Assembly: GCF_002873395.1 (NCBI RefSeq)
Contig: NZ_MCUV01000004.1
Span: forward strand, 1 to 64,000
Origin: Vibrio sp. 10N.286.49.B3
GTDB lineage: Bacteria; Pseudomonadota; Gammaproteobacteria; Enterobacterales; Vibrionaceae
DNA length: 64,000 nucleotides
Direction: 5' to 3'
This document shows positions 27,678 through 36,378 of this stretch, one piece after another. The notes beneath the pieces were generated by a model. The model worked only from the letters and a program-made list of their open reading frames with translations. It did no database searches and had not been told where the DNA came from. The position numbers and the translations under genes are program-made. Position 1 is the first letter of the stretch, and every line of letters begins with the position of its first letter.

Positions 27678-28269
27678 TGACGCTTCCTTTAAAAGGTTCA
27701 ATAGTGACATGACCATCAGCGGAAATGCCCTCTTTGATAAAGACTTTCTTTACCGTTAAGAAGAGAATTTTGATATCAAGCAATAACGAACGGTTATCGA
27801 CATACCAGACATCGAGTTTAAATTTACTTTCCCAGCTAATGGCATTGCGCCCATTCACCTGCGCCCAACCCGTAATGCCGGGGCGAACATCATGACGACG
27901 CGCTTGTTCAGAATTATAAAGCGGTAGGTACTGCATCAATAACGGCCTTGGCCCCACTAAGCTCATATCGCCTTTTAATACATTCCATAAGCCGGGTAAC
28001 TCATCCAAACTGGCATTACGCAGTTTTTCACCAAAAGGGGTCATGCGCTCTAAATCTGGTAAGGTATTTCCATCTTTATCCACGGCATCACGCATCGAGC
28101 GAAACTTTATCATTTCAAACGGTTTGCCATGCAGCCCCGGACGTTGTTGACGAAAGATCACTGGAGAGCCTAAGTTTTTACGAATTTTCCAAGCGACGAG
28201 AGCAATGACAGGAGAAAGAAGAAGCAGTGCAACCAGTGAAGCAAAGCAATCAAAGAGACGTTTCATCAT
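27670..28269 (-). CDS. pglC: Initiating phosphoglycosyl transferase (PglC type)
   Basis: A 199-residue monotopic membrane transferase that moves a sugar-1-phosphate from a UDP-sugar to undecaprenyl phosphate, the first step of repeat-unit assembly. The N-terminal re-entrant hydrophobic helix is at residues 5-27, followed by the family core FRQQRPGLHGKPFEMIKFRSM. The catalytic DE pair is in SLDELPGLWNVLKGDMS, then VGPRPLL and RPGITGWAQVNGRN. The small size without extra membrane domains is PglC-like, not WbaP-like. With PglD, PglE and PglF alongside, the first sugar is probably diacetylbacillosamine. Confidence 0.9.
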   Translation of the reverse strand: MMKRLFDCFASLVALLLLSPVIALVAWKIRKNLGSPVIFRQQRPGLHGKPFEMIKFRSMRDAVDKDGNTLPDLERMTPFGEKLRNASLDELPGLWNVLKGDMSLVGPRPLLMQYLPLYNSEQARRHDVRPGITGWAQVNGRNAISWESKFKLDVWYVDNRSLLLDIKILFLTVKKVFIKEGISADGHVTIEPFKGSVND

Positions 28270-29384
28270 TTAACCCCCATAGCACTTAGCATGGCATGGT
28301 TAACTTTGTGTACATCAAATTTATTTTCAGCGATTTTACGAGAAGATAATCCCATTTGTGACACAAGGCCGGGAGACTCTGCTAATTGAACCATTTTTTG
28401 GTACAAAGACTCAGTATCTCTCACAGGTACTAGGTAGCCATTTTCACCATTAACTACAGTTTCTCGACAACCTGGAGCATCTGTAGTAATAATTGGGCGT
28501 CCCATAGCCATCGCTTCTAACACTGTCCTCGGTGTACCTTCACGATAAGATGGTAGTACATATACAGAAGTTTGCTCGATGGCTTCTTGAACGTCACTGA
28601 GTTTCCCTAAGAACTCGATGTAACCTTCAGAAATCCACTCATCAAGTTCAATTTGGCAAATCGCATCGGGGTTTTCATCAATCCACCCAACCAGTCGGCA
28701 AGTCAAATTGGGGTGAGAAGCTTTTAGTTTTTTTGCAGCTGCAGCGTATTCACGAACGCCTTTATCACCTAGTAGCCTTGCTATCAAAAGAAAATCACAC
28801 TGCTCGGGTTGTGGGACCGATACAAACTTTTCAACATTGATACCCGAACCATTCACAACGATAGGGGCTAATGATTTTGGTAATAGATTGAGTTTTTGAA
28901 ACAAAGCTTTATCATCTCCATTTTGAAAGAAGATAGTGCTATTAAAGCTAAGCGCTAGTTTATATAACTTATGCAAAATAGACTGTATAACTTTACGCTT
29001 ACCTGCTGCTTCACCCGTAAATGCATATCCTAAGCCAGTAATCAGCGAACCTATATGCTTAACACCTGCTAACTTGGCAGCAAACGATCCATAAATAACC
29101 GGCTTAATGGTATAACCTAAGGTATATTCTGGCTTAATTTCTTTAAGTAGTTTGACCATGGTAATAATAGTCTTAAAGTCATTTACTGGGTTTAAGCCTG
29201 TGCGCTGCAATGGTACATCGTGTACTACTACCTCATTAGCTTCAAGTTCAAATCGAAGTTCGGATGAAGCATCGGGGCACAACACATGTACTTGATAACC
29301 CTGATTTTGAATTGCTGTAATAAGCACACCGCGGAAGGTTAATATTGAGCCAGGGTAACTGGCTATTAATACAAAGTTTTTCAT
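28266..29384 (-). CDS. GT4-family glycosyltransferase (PglA-like)
   Basis: A 372-residue cytosolic retaining glycosyltransferase of the GT4 type. The donor-site motif is in YREGTPRTVLEAMAMGRP, with a glycine-rich acceptor loop near the N-terminus (YPGSILTFRG). It overlaps pglC by 4 bp, and similar proteins next to PglC add the second sugar (often a HexNAc) to the diacetylbacillosamine primer. That assignment is by context. Its ATG overlaps the stop of a decayed membrane-protein gene. Confidence 0.8.
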   Translation of the reverse strand: MKNFVLIASYPGSILTFRGVLITAIQNQGYQVHVLCPDASSELRFELEANEVVVHDVPLQRTGLNPVNDFKTIITMVKLLKEIKPEYTLGYTIKPVIYGSFAAKLAGVKHIGSLITGLGYAFTGEAAGKRKVIQSILHKLYKLALSFNSTIFFQNGDDKALFQKLNLLPKSLAPIVVNGSGINVEKFVSVPQPEQCDFLLIARLLGDKGVREYAAAAKKLKASHPNLTCRLVGWIDENPDAICQIELDEWISEGYIEFLGKLSDVQEAIEQTSVYVLPSYREGTPRTVLEAMAMGRPIITTDAPGCRETVVNGENGYLVPVRDTESLYQKMVQLAESPGLVSQMGLSSRKIAENKFDVHKVNHAMLSAMGVK

Positions 29385-29800
29385 TCTTTATTTATATTCT
29401 CTGATGCGGCAATGATAGAAATTAATAAAAATACTAATACTGGTACAAACATCCATTTTTGACGCATAGCAATGCCAAGATTAGCTGTAGTCATGGATAG
29501 TAATACCCAAGCAATCAATGCATACCACCACATAAACACACGATTACCAGGAAGCGTTAAATTTCTTACTATAGCTCCAGCTTTAAATATTACGATAGCT
29601 AAAGTATAAAAGCATCATATTATCGATTGAAGCTAACAACTGTGTAATTGAGCGAGCCTCGAAAGGCAATGACCTGAATAAATACGTAAACATTTGCAGC
29701 GGGTAGTGGTAACGAAGCAATGTCCTAACTTAACAAGTTCACCACAAAAATTTAAAATAGACGTAGGGAGCACACCAATAATTAAATTTCTTCAACTTTG
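29381..29800 (-). pseudogene. Frameshifted C-terminal remnant of a multi-pass membrane protein
   Basis: On the minus strand the C-terminal part of a membrane protein can be read across several frames. One frame gives GVLPTSILNF. A second gives LRYHYPLQMFTYLFRSLPF, continuing to ASIDNMML. A third gives FYTLAIVIFKAGAIVRN, then TANLGIAMRQKWMF, and ends in ASENINKE followed by a stop that overlaps the next gene's ATG. The last shift lies in a T-run near 29610 and looks like loss of one base. Upstream coding is missing up to the next gene at 29810. It may be a former polymerase or another glycan membrane protein. Confidence 0.75.
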
Positions 29801-29809
29801 GACACCATA

Positions 29810-30880
29810 CTATTTAATACTATTAAATATCGATACAAGTTTATCCCTAGTCACATTAAGGCAATATTCATTCTCTACCGCGTGAAATCCATTTTTTCCC
29901 ATGGTAACTCTTAATGATTGACTATCAATTAAATTCACTAAATAAGTCTTCCACTCAGATTCATTAGACGCTAAAAAACCATTCTGACCATGAGTAACGA
30001 TATCAACATTACACCCAACAGGAGATGCTATTACTGGCTTTCCACAAGCCATATATTGAATCAACTTGTAGCCACATTTCCCCCTTTCCCAAGCGCTATC
30101 AATAAGAGGCATAAGCCCTATATCAATGGAGTGTAAACTACTAACCTCAGATTCTTGGGTCCAACTTTCATAAACTATATCCAATTTACTTATTCCTTCA
30201 AATTGAATATTAGACCCAATAATTTTAAGTTGTATATTTTTCATCTGAGAAATTTCATCTAAAACATTAATAACAATATCTAAGTACTTACTTGTTGATT
30301 TTGTACCAATCCATCCAATAACAATAGGTTCATCATGTGTAAGAACAGGTTTATTATCTTTTTTGTATAATTCAAGATCAACGACTGTCGGTACTATAGC
30401 AACATTAGAGCACCCCGAACTTATAGCTCTGCTAGCTAAATAATTATTCCCTGAAACAGTAAATGAAGAAGACCTCATCAGTAAGTCTATTTTTTTCTTC
30501 AAGAAGTGCTTTTTATAAAACCCTGAAGATAAATCGTAATTATGAAAAATAGCATCATCAAAGTCTAGTATATATTTCTTATTATTTAACAGCAGTTTTT
30601 CAAAAAAATATGGTATATATGGAAGAGTTTCAGCTTGAATCCAAATGAAATCATATTCTTTCGCCTTCATTAACGTTAAAATCCGATTAAAATATGACTT
30701 CAAGATATTAATCTTATTGTATTTACCATCAGAATATAGCAACTCCAATTCAGACGAGGAGATAAGATGAGAATACTTAAAATTAAACTCATCTTTTAAC
30801 ATATTATTATATTGATAAAAACGCATTCTTGAAGATGCACCTAAAGATCCATACTTGGTTAACACTAAAATACTTTTCAT
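29810..30880 (-). CDS. GT4-family glycosyltransferase
   Basis: A 356-residue glycosyltransferase with an N-terminal KYGSLGASSRMRF acceptor-side loop and a GT4-like C-terminal half (IGWIGTKSTSKYLD, IGLMPLIDSAWERGKCGYK, ACGKPVIASPVGCN). I chose the ATG at 30880 because GGGTG lies at a good ribosome-binding distance. A GTG start three codons upstream would overlap the previous gene. Low G+C matches the surrounding variable block. The donor and acceptor sugars are unknown. Confidence 0.8.
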   Translation of the reverse strand: MKSILVLTKYGSLGASSRMRFYQYNNMLKDEFNFKYSHLISSSELELLYSDGKYNKINILKSYFNRILTLMKAKEYDFIWIQAETLPYIPYFFEKLLLNNKKYILDFDDAIFHNYDLSSGFYKKHFLKKKIDLLMRSSSFTVSGNNYLASRAISSGCSNVAIVPTVVDLELYKKDNKPVLTHDEPIVIGWIGTKSTSKYLDIVINVLDEISQMKNIQLKIIGSNIQFEGISKLDIVYESWTQESEVSSLHSIDIGLMPLIDSAWERGKCGYKLIQYMACGKPVIASPVGCNVDIVTHGQNGFLASNESEWKTYLVNLIDSQSLRVTMGKNGFHAVENEYCLNVTRDKLVSIFNSIK

Positions 30881-30885
30881 AAAAA

Positions 30886-31779
30886 TCACCCTTTAGAGAA
30901 AAACCATTCATATAGAACCTTATAAGCATCAATTACTTCTAAAACAGAAGGTAAATCCTGTTTGAAAATTGAGTTAAGCACGCGAATTAGAGGTTCAACA
31001 AATAAATAAATAAATATCAAAAAATATTTATTTAAAGTAGAACAGTGTTTATCTGTAAATTTTATTCTACTTTTTAGTGAATAGAACAACCTAGTAGACT
31101 TTATTCCTTCCGATGTACCACCGCCATAATGATATGCTGATATATTTGCATTATAAAAGATGTTAAACCCAAGCTCTTTAACTCTTTTTGATAAATCCAA
31201 ATCTTCGAAATAAACAAAAAATCGGGGGTCAAACCCACCTAATTTATCAAAAATATTTTTAGGCATCATATAGAATGCACCAATCACATGATCCACATAT
31301 CTCGAAGATAAATGATCCCATTCTTGCATATGATAACCAGTTTTTTTAATTAGTCTCGATAGTCCAGTCGAGTGGCTCAACAATGAAAAGAAACTAGGGT
31401 CTCTAGCACAGCTTCTTGAAACTTTATCATCATCAAACAATTTAACTCCCAAGACACCAATACTGGAGTCCTTTTGTAAAAATTCTACAGAATCCTTAAT
31501 TGTATTTTCAAGAACATAAGTATCTGGATTCAAAAAAAGGAGATAAGGTGATGATGAGCTCTGAGCGCCAACATTACACGCTTGTCCAAAGCCAATGTTT
31601 TTCTCTAAAATAATTTCTTTTATTTTAGGCGAATATGGAAGCATCCTCATTGAATCATCCGAAGAATTATTATCAACAATAATAATCTCACCTATATCAT
31701 GACCGAAATTAATTAATGACTGTACACATTTTTTCAATTGAGCACCTGAATTCCAATTCACAATAATGACTGATAACAT
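30886..31779 (-). CDS. GT2-family glycosyltransferase, rhamnosyltransferase-like
   Basis: A 297-residue inverting glycosyltransferase. The GT-A nucleotide site shows SVIIVNWNSG at the start, IIVDNNSSDDS and the metal-binding FLNPDT. The acceptor-side motif is FFVYFEDLDLSKRV. A C-terminal hydrophobic stretch probably anchors it to the membrane. These features match WbbL-type L-rhamnosyltransferases. The rmlBADC genes in the same operon supply dTDP-rhamnose, which makes a rhamnosyl role plausible. Confidence 0.82.
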   Translation of the reverse strand: MLSVIIVNWNSGAQLKKCVQSLINFGHDIGEIIIVDNNSSDDSMRMLPYSPKIKEIILEKNIGFGQACNVGAQSSSSPYLLFLNPDTYVLENTIKDSVEFLQKDSSIGVLGVKLFDDDKVSRSCARDPSFFSLLSHSTGLSRLIKKTGYHMQEWDHLSSRYVDHVIGAFYMMPKNIFDKLGGFDPRFFVYFEDLDLSKRVKELGFNIFYNANISAYHYGGGTSEGIKSTRLFYSLKSRIKFTDKHCSTLNKYFLIFIYLFVEPLIRVLNSIFKQDLPSVLEVIDAYKVLYEWFFSKG

Positions 31780-31782
31780 TTA

Positions 31783-33003
31783 TTAAACCTTATTCTTTGA
31801 TAAAACAATTGAAGCAGGTAAAAATATAACCCACATATAATCAAACTTAGCCAAATACGGGTTTGTAAATGTGGCAATGAGAAAACTAACCATACCTGAC
31901 AAAATTGAGATATAATAAACATCATACTGAGAATAAAAGATTTTCTTTATCATAGAGGCTATCAGGTATATAACGCCTACTAGATAAAATATAAAACCAA
32001 TAAGTCCATATTGGAATAAAAGAGAAGCATAATATAACTCATATGCCCAAGGGTGTTCGTAGGAACGTATGTATGACGCCACAGCCCCTGCTCCAGCTCC
32101 AATTAGTGGCGACTCACTAAACCCATCGTATAATGCGTAAAGTTGAAGTAAGCGTTCATTATTACTTGGATCAGAGTTAAACTGTACTATTGATAATATA
32201 CTCTCGTATAACATATCCGTATTAATCACATTAAGCATAACAGCAAGTAAGAATGAAGCAATAAAGGTAACACTAATGACAGTAATGGACATCAGCACCT
32301 TAAACTGGCTAAATCCAGCCAAATAACCAATAGGGATTATAAGAATTAAAGTTAAAAATGTAGCTAAAAAGAAAGCTCTCCTACCAGTTAATAAGATAAG
32401 GGCAACTAGTCCCAACAATAAAAATAAATCACTAAAACTAGTGTTTTTATTATAAAGAATATAGACTAAAAAGTAAGGAATTATAAATAGAAGACTACTC
32501 ACATTAGGTAAAGTAAATAACAAGAATCCATCACCAGAATTAACAACAGCTAGATGGCCATAAAGTCCTTTTATAAATTCACTAACCCCCCCCCCATCGA
32601 TACCTAAAGAAGATAATATAAAAGCAATTTGAATTAAGAGAATTGAAAGTCCGCCGAGTTTAATCAATTTATGAAGGCTATGGAGAAGGTTATCTTTATA
32701 GTACACAGTTAACAAGCCAAATATAATTGGATAAAAAAACATTACCGTTATAACTCTACTTGCTCCTGGATTACCCTCTACCTCCCCGTATACAGACCAT
32801 GCAATACCAATTAATGAGTAAAAAAATGAAAACATCAAAACATTTTTATTTATTAATAGAAGTCCTCTATAACTTAGTATTACCGTTACAAGTAATATAG
32901 CCATTAATATGAACATTTTTAATGGCTGAAAAACAACTGGAAAAACAATAGATAGGAATAATAAAAAACCTATACAAAGTCTCCCAAAGTCTTTAGCTAA
33001 CAT
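31783..33003 (-). CDS. wzy: O-antigen/capsule repeat polymerase
   Basis: A 406-residue inner-membrane protein with about ten to twelve hydrophobic segments. A large periplasmic loop near residues 265-330 contains NERLLQLYALYDGFSESPLI and GAGAGAVASYIRSYEHP, the pattern of the Wzy/O-antigen ligase superfamily. It overlaps the upstream GT2 gene by 11 bp. Codons 137-139, which read GGG, lie in a run of ten G on the coding strand (32586-32595). A change in run length would truncate the protein at about one third. As written it is intact and in frame. Confidence 0.85.
   Translation of the reverse strand: MLAKDFGRLCIGFLLFLSIVFPVVFQPLKMFILMAILLVTVILSYRGLLLINKNVLMFSFFYSLIGIAWSVYGEVEGNPGASRVITVMFFYPIIFGLLTVYYKDNLLHSLHKLIKLGGLSILLIQIAFILSSLGIDGGGVSEFIKGLYGHLAVVNSGDGFLLFTLPNVSSLLFIIPYFLVYILYNKNTSFSDLFLLLGLVALILLTGRRAFFLATFLTLILIIPIGYLAGFSQFKVLMSITVISVTFIASFLLAVMLNVINTDMLYESILSIVQFNSDPSNNERLLQLYALYDGFSESPLIGAGAGAVASYIRSYEHPWAYELYYASLLFQYGLIGFIFYLVGVIYLIASMIKKIFYSQYDVYYISILSGMVSFLIATFTNPYLAKFDYMWVIFLPASIVLSKNKV
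32586..32595. repeat. C10/G10 homopolymer inside wzy
   Basis: Ten consecutive C on the plus strand (G10 on the coding minus strand) encode the glycines at residues 137-139 plus the first base of the valine codon. This is the longest G/C homopolymer I saw in the window, in an otherwise AT-rich gene. Confidence 0.95.
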
Positions 33004-33886
33004 TTTTCACCGATGATAATATATATAGTATAATAGAGTTAACATTGAACATATTATGCTTGATTGACACTTTTGATAACTCTTTTGCTTTTTGATAATC
33101 TCTAAATTTAAAACAAAACCTTGCATTGTTAAACTCAAATGTAGACTTAAGTTTCTCGTTTAACTCAAAGTATTTTTGTTTTTTTCTAATAACATTTGCT
33201 ACACCCAGTCTTTGCCTTATTTGTGTTGAATTATCATCAGTTCTTGCTGACATGCTTGCATGTAACCGATACAGACAGACAGGAGAGTTTAGATATAAAA
33301 AGTTAGTTTTTTCAGAAAGTCTAACCCACAACTCCCAATCTGCTATTTGATACTCATCAACTATATGTATATTTGACCTATCAATTAAACTCCTTCTAAA
33401 CATAGCTGCGTGAACTGCGAACAAATTTCCATTGATGATTTTTTCGAAAACATTCCCTGAAGCTTGCTGTCCAGGAAATTTTTCAGACTCTAAGCTGACT
33501 TTATTCAAAAACTCATCACAATGCCAAGTATCACCATACACAACGCCCACATCATCTGCTGAGTCTAAAATATTGACTTGCAACTCAACTTTATCTGATA
33601 ACAAGGTATCATCGGCATCTAAAATAATTATATATTCACCAGACGAGACCAAAAAACCATTATTTCTAGCAATAACTGCACCAGTATTTTTTTGAGTTAC
33701 AAGTATAATTCGTTTATCATTTGTATACTGGCTTACTATTTCAGCTGTGTTATCTGTCGAGCCATCATTTATAATTATCAGTTCCCAATTATCATATGAC
33801 TGACCCATGACACTTAAAATTGTTTCAACAATATATTTACTCGCATTATAAGCTGCAACTATAATCGACACTTTTTTATTCATCAT
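32993..33886 (-). CDS. GT2-family glycosyltransferase
   Basis: A 297-residue inverting glycosyltransferase with a full GT-A core. VSIIVAAYNASKYI is near the start, INDGSTDNT gives the donor aspartate, ILDADD is the metal site and IADWELWVRLSE is on the acceptor side. I chose the double ATG at 33886/33883, which overlaps the end of the acetyltransferase gene by 11 bp. A longer reading adds 12 residues of the overlapping gene. It lies between acetyltransferase and wzy in the low-G+C block; the sugar is unknown. Confidence 0.82.
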   Translation of the reverse strand: MMNKKVSIIVAAYNASKYIVETILSVMGQSYDNWELIIINDGSTDNTAEIVSQYTNDKRIILVTQKNTGAVIARNNGFLVSSGEYIIILDADDTLLSDKVELQVNILDSADDVGVVYGDTWHCDEFLNKVSLESEKFPGQQASGNVFEKIINGNLFAVHAAMFRRSLIDRSNIHIVDEYQIADWELWVRLSEKTNFLYLNSPVCLYRLHASMSARTDDNSTQIRQRLGVANVIRKKQKYFELNEKLKSTFEFNNARFCFKFRDYQKAKELSKVSIKHNMFNVNSIILYILSSVKNVS

Positions 33887-34385
33887 GCAACCCCATAGTC
33901 TTTTGTTGTTTATAAATCTCACGATTAGTTATTGGTCGTTTCCAATTAAAAGAAACCTCAGATAAAAATTCTTCTTTCTTTTCATATAACTCTTTAGTTG
34001 TACAAATAATTTTTGCTGGATTACCTGCCACAACCAAGCCCTCTGCAACATCTTTAGTCACAACACTATTTGCACCAATGACCACATTACTTTCCACCTT
34101 AATACCAGGTAAAATGACAGCACCATATCCAACAAAGACATTATCATCAATACGTGTTTCTCTAAAAACATACTTGTCAGAATAAGGAAGCAAGCAGGCA
34201 TCATGTGTTAAAACTACTGATTTGGGAGCAAATACACAATTCCTACCGATTACAACTAATTGAGGAGTAATACCATCTAAGTTATCAAGCTCTACATGTG
34301 TATTATCTCCTATGCTAAGATTCCTATATTTATTCCATCTCTTTTTTTCGAGATTCCTCGTAATTTTTTTAATAAGACTAATCAT
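33876..34385 (-). CDS. Hexapeptide-repeat acetyltransferase
   Basis: A 169-residue left-handed beta-helix acetyltransferase of the maltose/galactoside acetyltransferase type. The turns include VGYGAVILPGIKV, IGANSVVTKDV and the closing VAGNPAKII. It starts at an ATG that overlaps the wzx stop (ATGA) with GGAG at ribosome-binding distance; an ATG four codons upstream is less likely. It probably O-acetylates a sugar in the repeat unit before or during assembly. The target is unknown. Confidence 0.8.
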   Translation of the reverse strand: MISLIKKITRNLEKKRWNKYRNLSIGDNTHVELDNLDGITPQLVVIGRNCVFAPKSVVLTHDACLLPYSDKYVFRETRIDDNVFVGYGAVILPGIKVESNVVIGANSVVTKDVAEGLVVAGNPAKIICTTKELYEKKEEFLSEVSFNWKRPITNREIYKQQKTMGLHDE

Positions 34386-35764
34386 GCCTTCTCCCATAGT
34401 AACTTTCTATAAACTGCTGAAAATGAAGCTATTAACAATAATAAAAGCCCCCCATACAAGATCACTCTATCAAATAAGCTATAATCAGCAATGAAATAAC
34501 AAAGCAGCAACAAAACAACAGCAATAAAATAAATAAACACAAACATAACTATTGAAACTAATTTACTTTCTTTAACGACACTATAAACTTGATTTACATA
34601 AAAAACAAAAACAACAAGATTTGCCATCAAATAAGAAAAAGCAATGCTCACAACTCCATAATGGTCAATAAATAAATATGACGTAATTAACAATGCAATT
34701 GCACCTGAAAAAAATGCAAATATCGATTTTTTTGCATTACTACTAACTACGTTATACAACACCATTATACGAGTGATTCCGTAAAGATTAATACCTATGC
34801 AAATATAAATAAAAAACAACTTACCAGCATAAAGTTCTTCTTTAGCAAAAAACTTCAGTATATCTAATCCAAAAATAACCATAAAAAAAGTCATCGAAAA
34901 TGTAATGAATGAAACCACTCCGATACCGATGATTGTAAATTTATGTCTATCAGTTGAAATATAAGGAAATATCAACGCAACCAATGGGTTTATGATTGAA
35001 CTAATAATAATTAATGTTGAGAATGATGATGCATACACTGCCAAAATATTTAAATCAAACTTTGAAACAATAATGAACCGACCTGAATTATTGATAATCC
35101 AAATTACAAAAGTCATAAACAACAAAGAAAATGCTATTTTAATGTTATCTTTTAACCACTGAATCGAACGTTTATTGAAAAACAAAAATCTTCTATAATT
35201 TACTTTAGCCAATGTGCTCAATATTAAAGACATCTCTAACATGACCAATAACGCTAAAATCACATGTTTATTAGAAAAAACAACACCTATGAAAATAGCA
35301 AGTAGTTGACATAAACTTTGGTATATTTTATACCTTGCATATAAGTCTAACTTTTTCTTGTACTGGAAAACTAATAGTAGCCGAAGGCTAACAGCTTGGA
35401 TGAAAGTATATATAACAACGTATTTAATAAAGTTATGAAGAGAAGAATCATTCCACACAAGCTCACTATAATACACTTTATTTGGAAGGATAATAAATAT
35501 TGCAATTATAATGAATAATATAAGCATTATATTTAAAGCGCCATTTATATCACCTTCAGACTGACCACTTATTATTGAGGAAACCATTGGTGCATCATAA
35601 TTTAGAAACATAACCTGAGCTAGAAATGCTGATATAACTAAAAACTGTGATATGAATGCATAGTTATAATCACCAAGAGTAACTAAAAGCTTAAGACAAA
35701 TGACACCTTTAATTATAGAAAGAGCAATATTTGCTCCTTGGAGAGTTATGTTTTTTATATTCAA
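34382..35764 (-). CDS. wzx: Repeat-unit flippase
   Basis: A 460-residue integral membrane protein with about twelve evenly spaced hydrophobic segments and few charged residues between them, typical of Wzx/RfbX polysaccharide flippases (MATE-like fold). It should move undecaprenyl-linked repeat units to the periplasmic face, where Wzy acts. It lies directly after rmlC and before the acetyltransferase. It has the lowest G+C of the cluster, a common sign of horizontal acquisition. Confidence 0.85.
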   Translation of the reverse strand: MNIKNITLQGANIALSIIKGVICLKLLVTLGDYNYAFISQFLVISAFLAQVMFLNYDAPMVSSIISGQSEGDINGALNIMLILFIIIAIFIILPNKVYYSELVWNDSSLHNFIKYVVIYTFIQAVSLRLLLVFQYKKKLDLYARYKIYQSLCQLLAIFIGVVFSNKHVILALLVMLEMSLILSTLAKVNYRRFLFFNKRSIQWLKDNIKIAFSLLFMTFVIWIINNSGRFIIVSKFDLNILAVYASSFSTLIIISSIINPLVALIFPYISTDRHKFTIIGIGVVSFITFSMTFFMVIFGLDILKFFAKEELYAGKLFFIYICIGINLYGITRIMVLYNVVSSNAKKSIFAFFSGAIALLITSYLFIDHYGVVSIAFSYLMANLVVFVFYVNQVYSVVKESKLVSIVMFVFIYFIAVVLLLLCYFIADYSLFDRVILYGGLLLLLIASFSAVYRKLLWEKA

Positions 35765-35837
35765 ATATATAGCCTTTAATCATAGTGGGTATGACTTTAG
35801 TAAAAAAAATCAATAAAATACTACACGATTGCTTCAA

Positions 35838-36377
35838 TCAGGATCGAGTAAATAATTCACCCATCTTGTCTTTCTCTGATAACAAAGGAAAGCAATCTCC
35901 AATTGGCCAATTTACATTCAAGGTGGGGTCGTTCCATAAAATTGAAACTTCTGAAGCTGGGGCATAATAATCTGTACACTTGTATACAAATTCTGCCTCA
36001 TCACTGGTTACATAAAAACCATGTGCAAAGCCTTCTGGAATCCAAAGTTGACGTTTATTTTCAGCAGATAGGTACTCACCCACCCATTGGCCAAATGTTG
36101 GTGAACCCTTTCGAATATCAACGGCTACATCGAAAACTTCCCCCGAAATTACACGAACAAGCTTGCCTTGGGTGTTTTCAGTTTGGTAATGTAACCCACG
36201 TAAAATACCTTTCTTAGACTTAGAATGGTTATCTTGTACGAATTGTGTCGGCTTACCCGTGACTAATTCTTCAAATTGCTTCTGATTCCAAGTTTCCATA
36301 AAGAAACCCCGCTCATCACCAAAAACGGTAGGTTCGATAATTTTCACATCCGGTATTTTCGTATCGATGACTTTCAT
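35838..36377 (-). CDS. rmlC: dTDP-4-dehydrorhamnose 3,5-epimerase
   Basis: A 179-residue cupin enzyme of the dTDP-L-rhamnose pathway, the third step. Motifs are EPTVFGDERGFFMETWN, QDNHSKSKKGILRGLHYQ with the catalytic histidine, and IPEGFAHGFYV. It starts 1 bp before rmlD ends. The gene order rmlB-rmlA-rmlD-rmlC is complete on one strand. Confidence 0.95.
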   Translation of the reverse strand: MKVIDTKIPDVKIIEPTVFGDERGFFMETWNQKQFEELVTGKPTQFVQDNHSKSKKGILRGLHYQTENTQGKLVRVISGEVFDVAVDIRKGSPTFGQWVGEYLSAENKRQLWIPEGFAHGFYVTSDEAEFVYKCTDYYAPASEVSILWNDPTLNVNWPIGDCFPLLSEKDKMGELFTRS

Positions 36378-36378
36378 T

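Noticed and set aside
30881-30889. GTG start for the GT4 gene at 29810-30880
   Set aside because: The ATG at 30880 has a better-placed GGGTG ribosome-binding sequence. The GTG start would put that sequence inside the gene.
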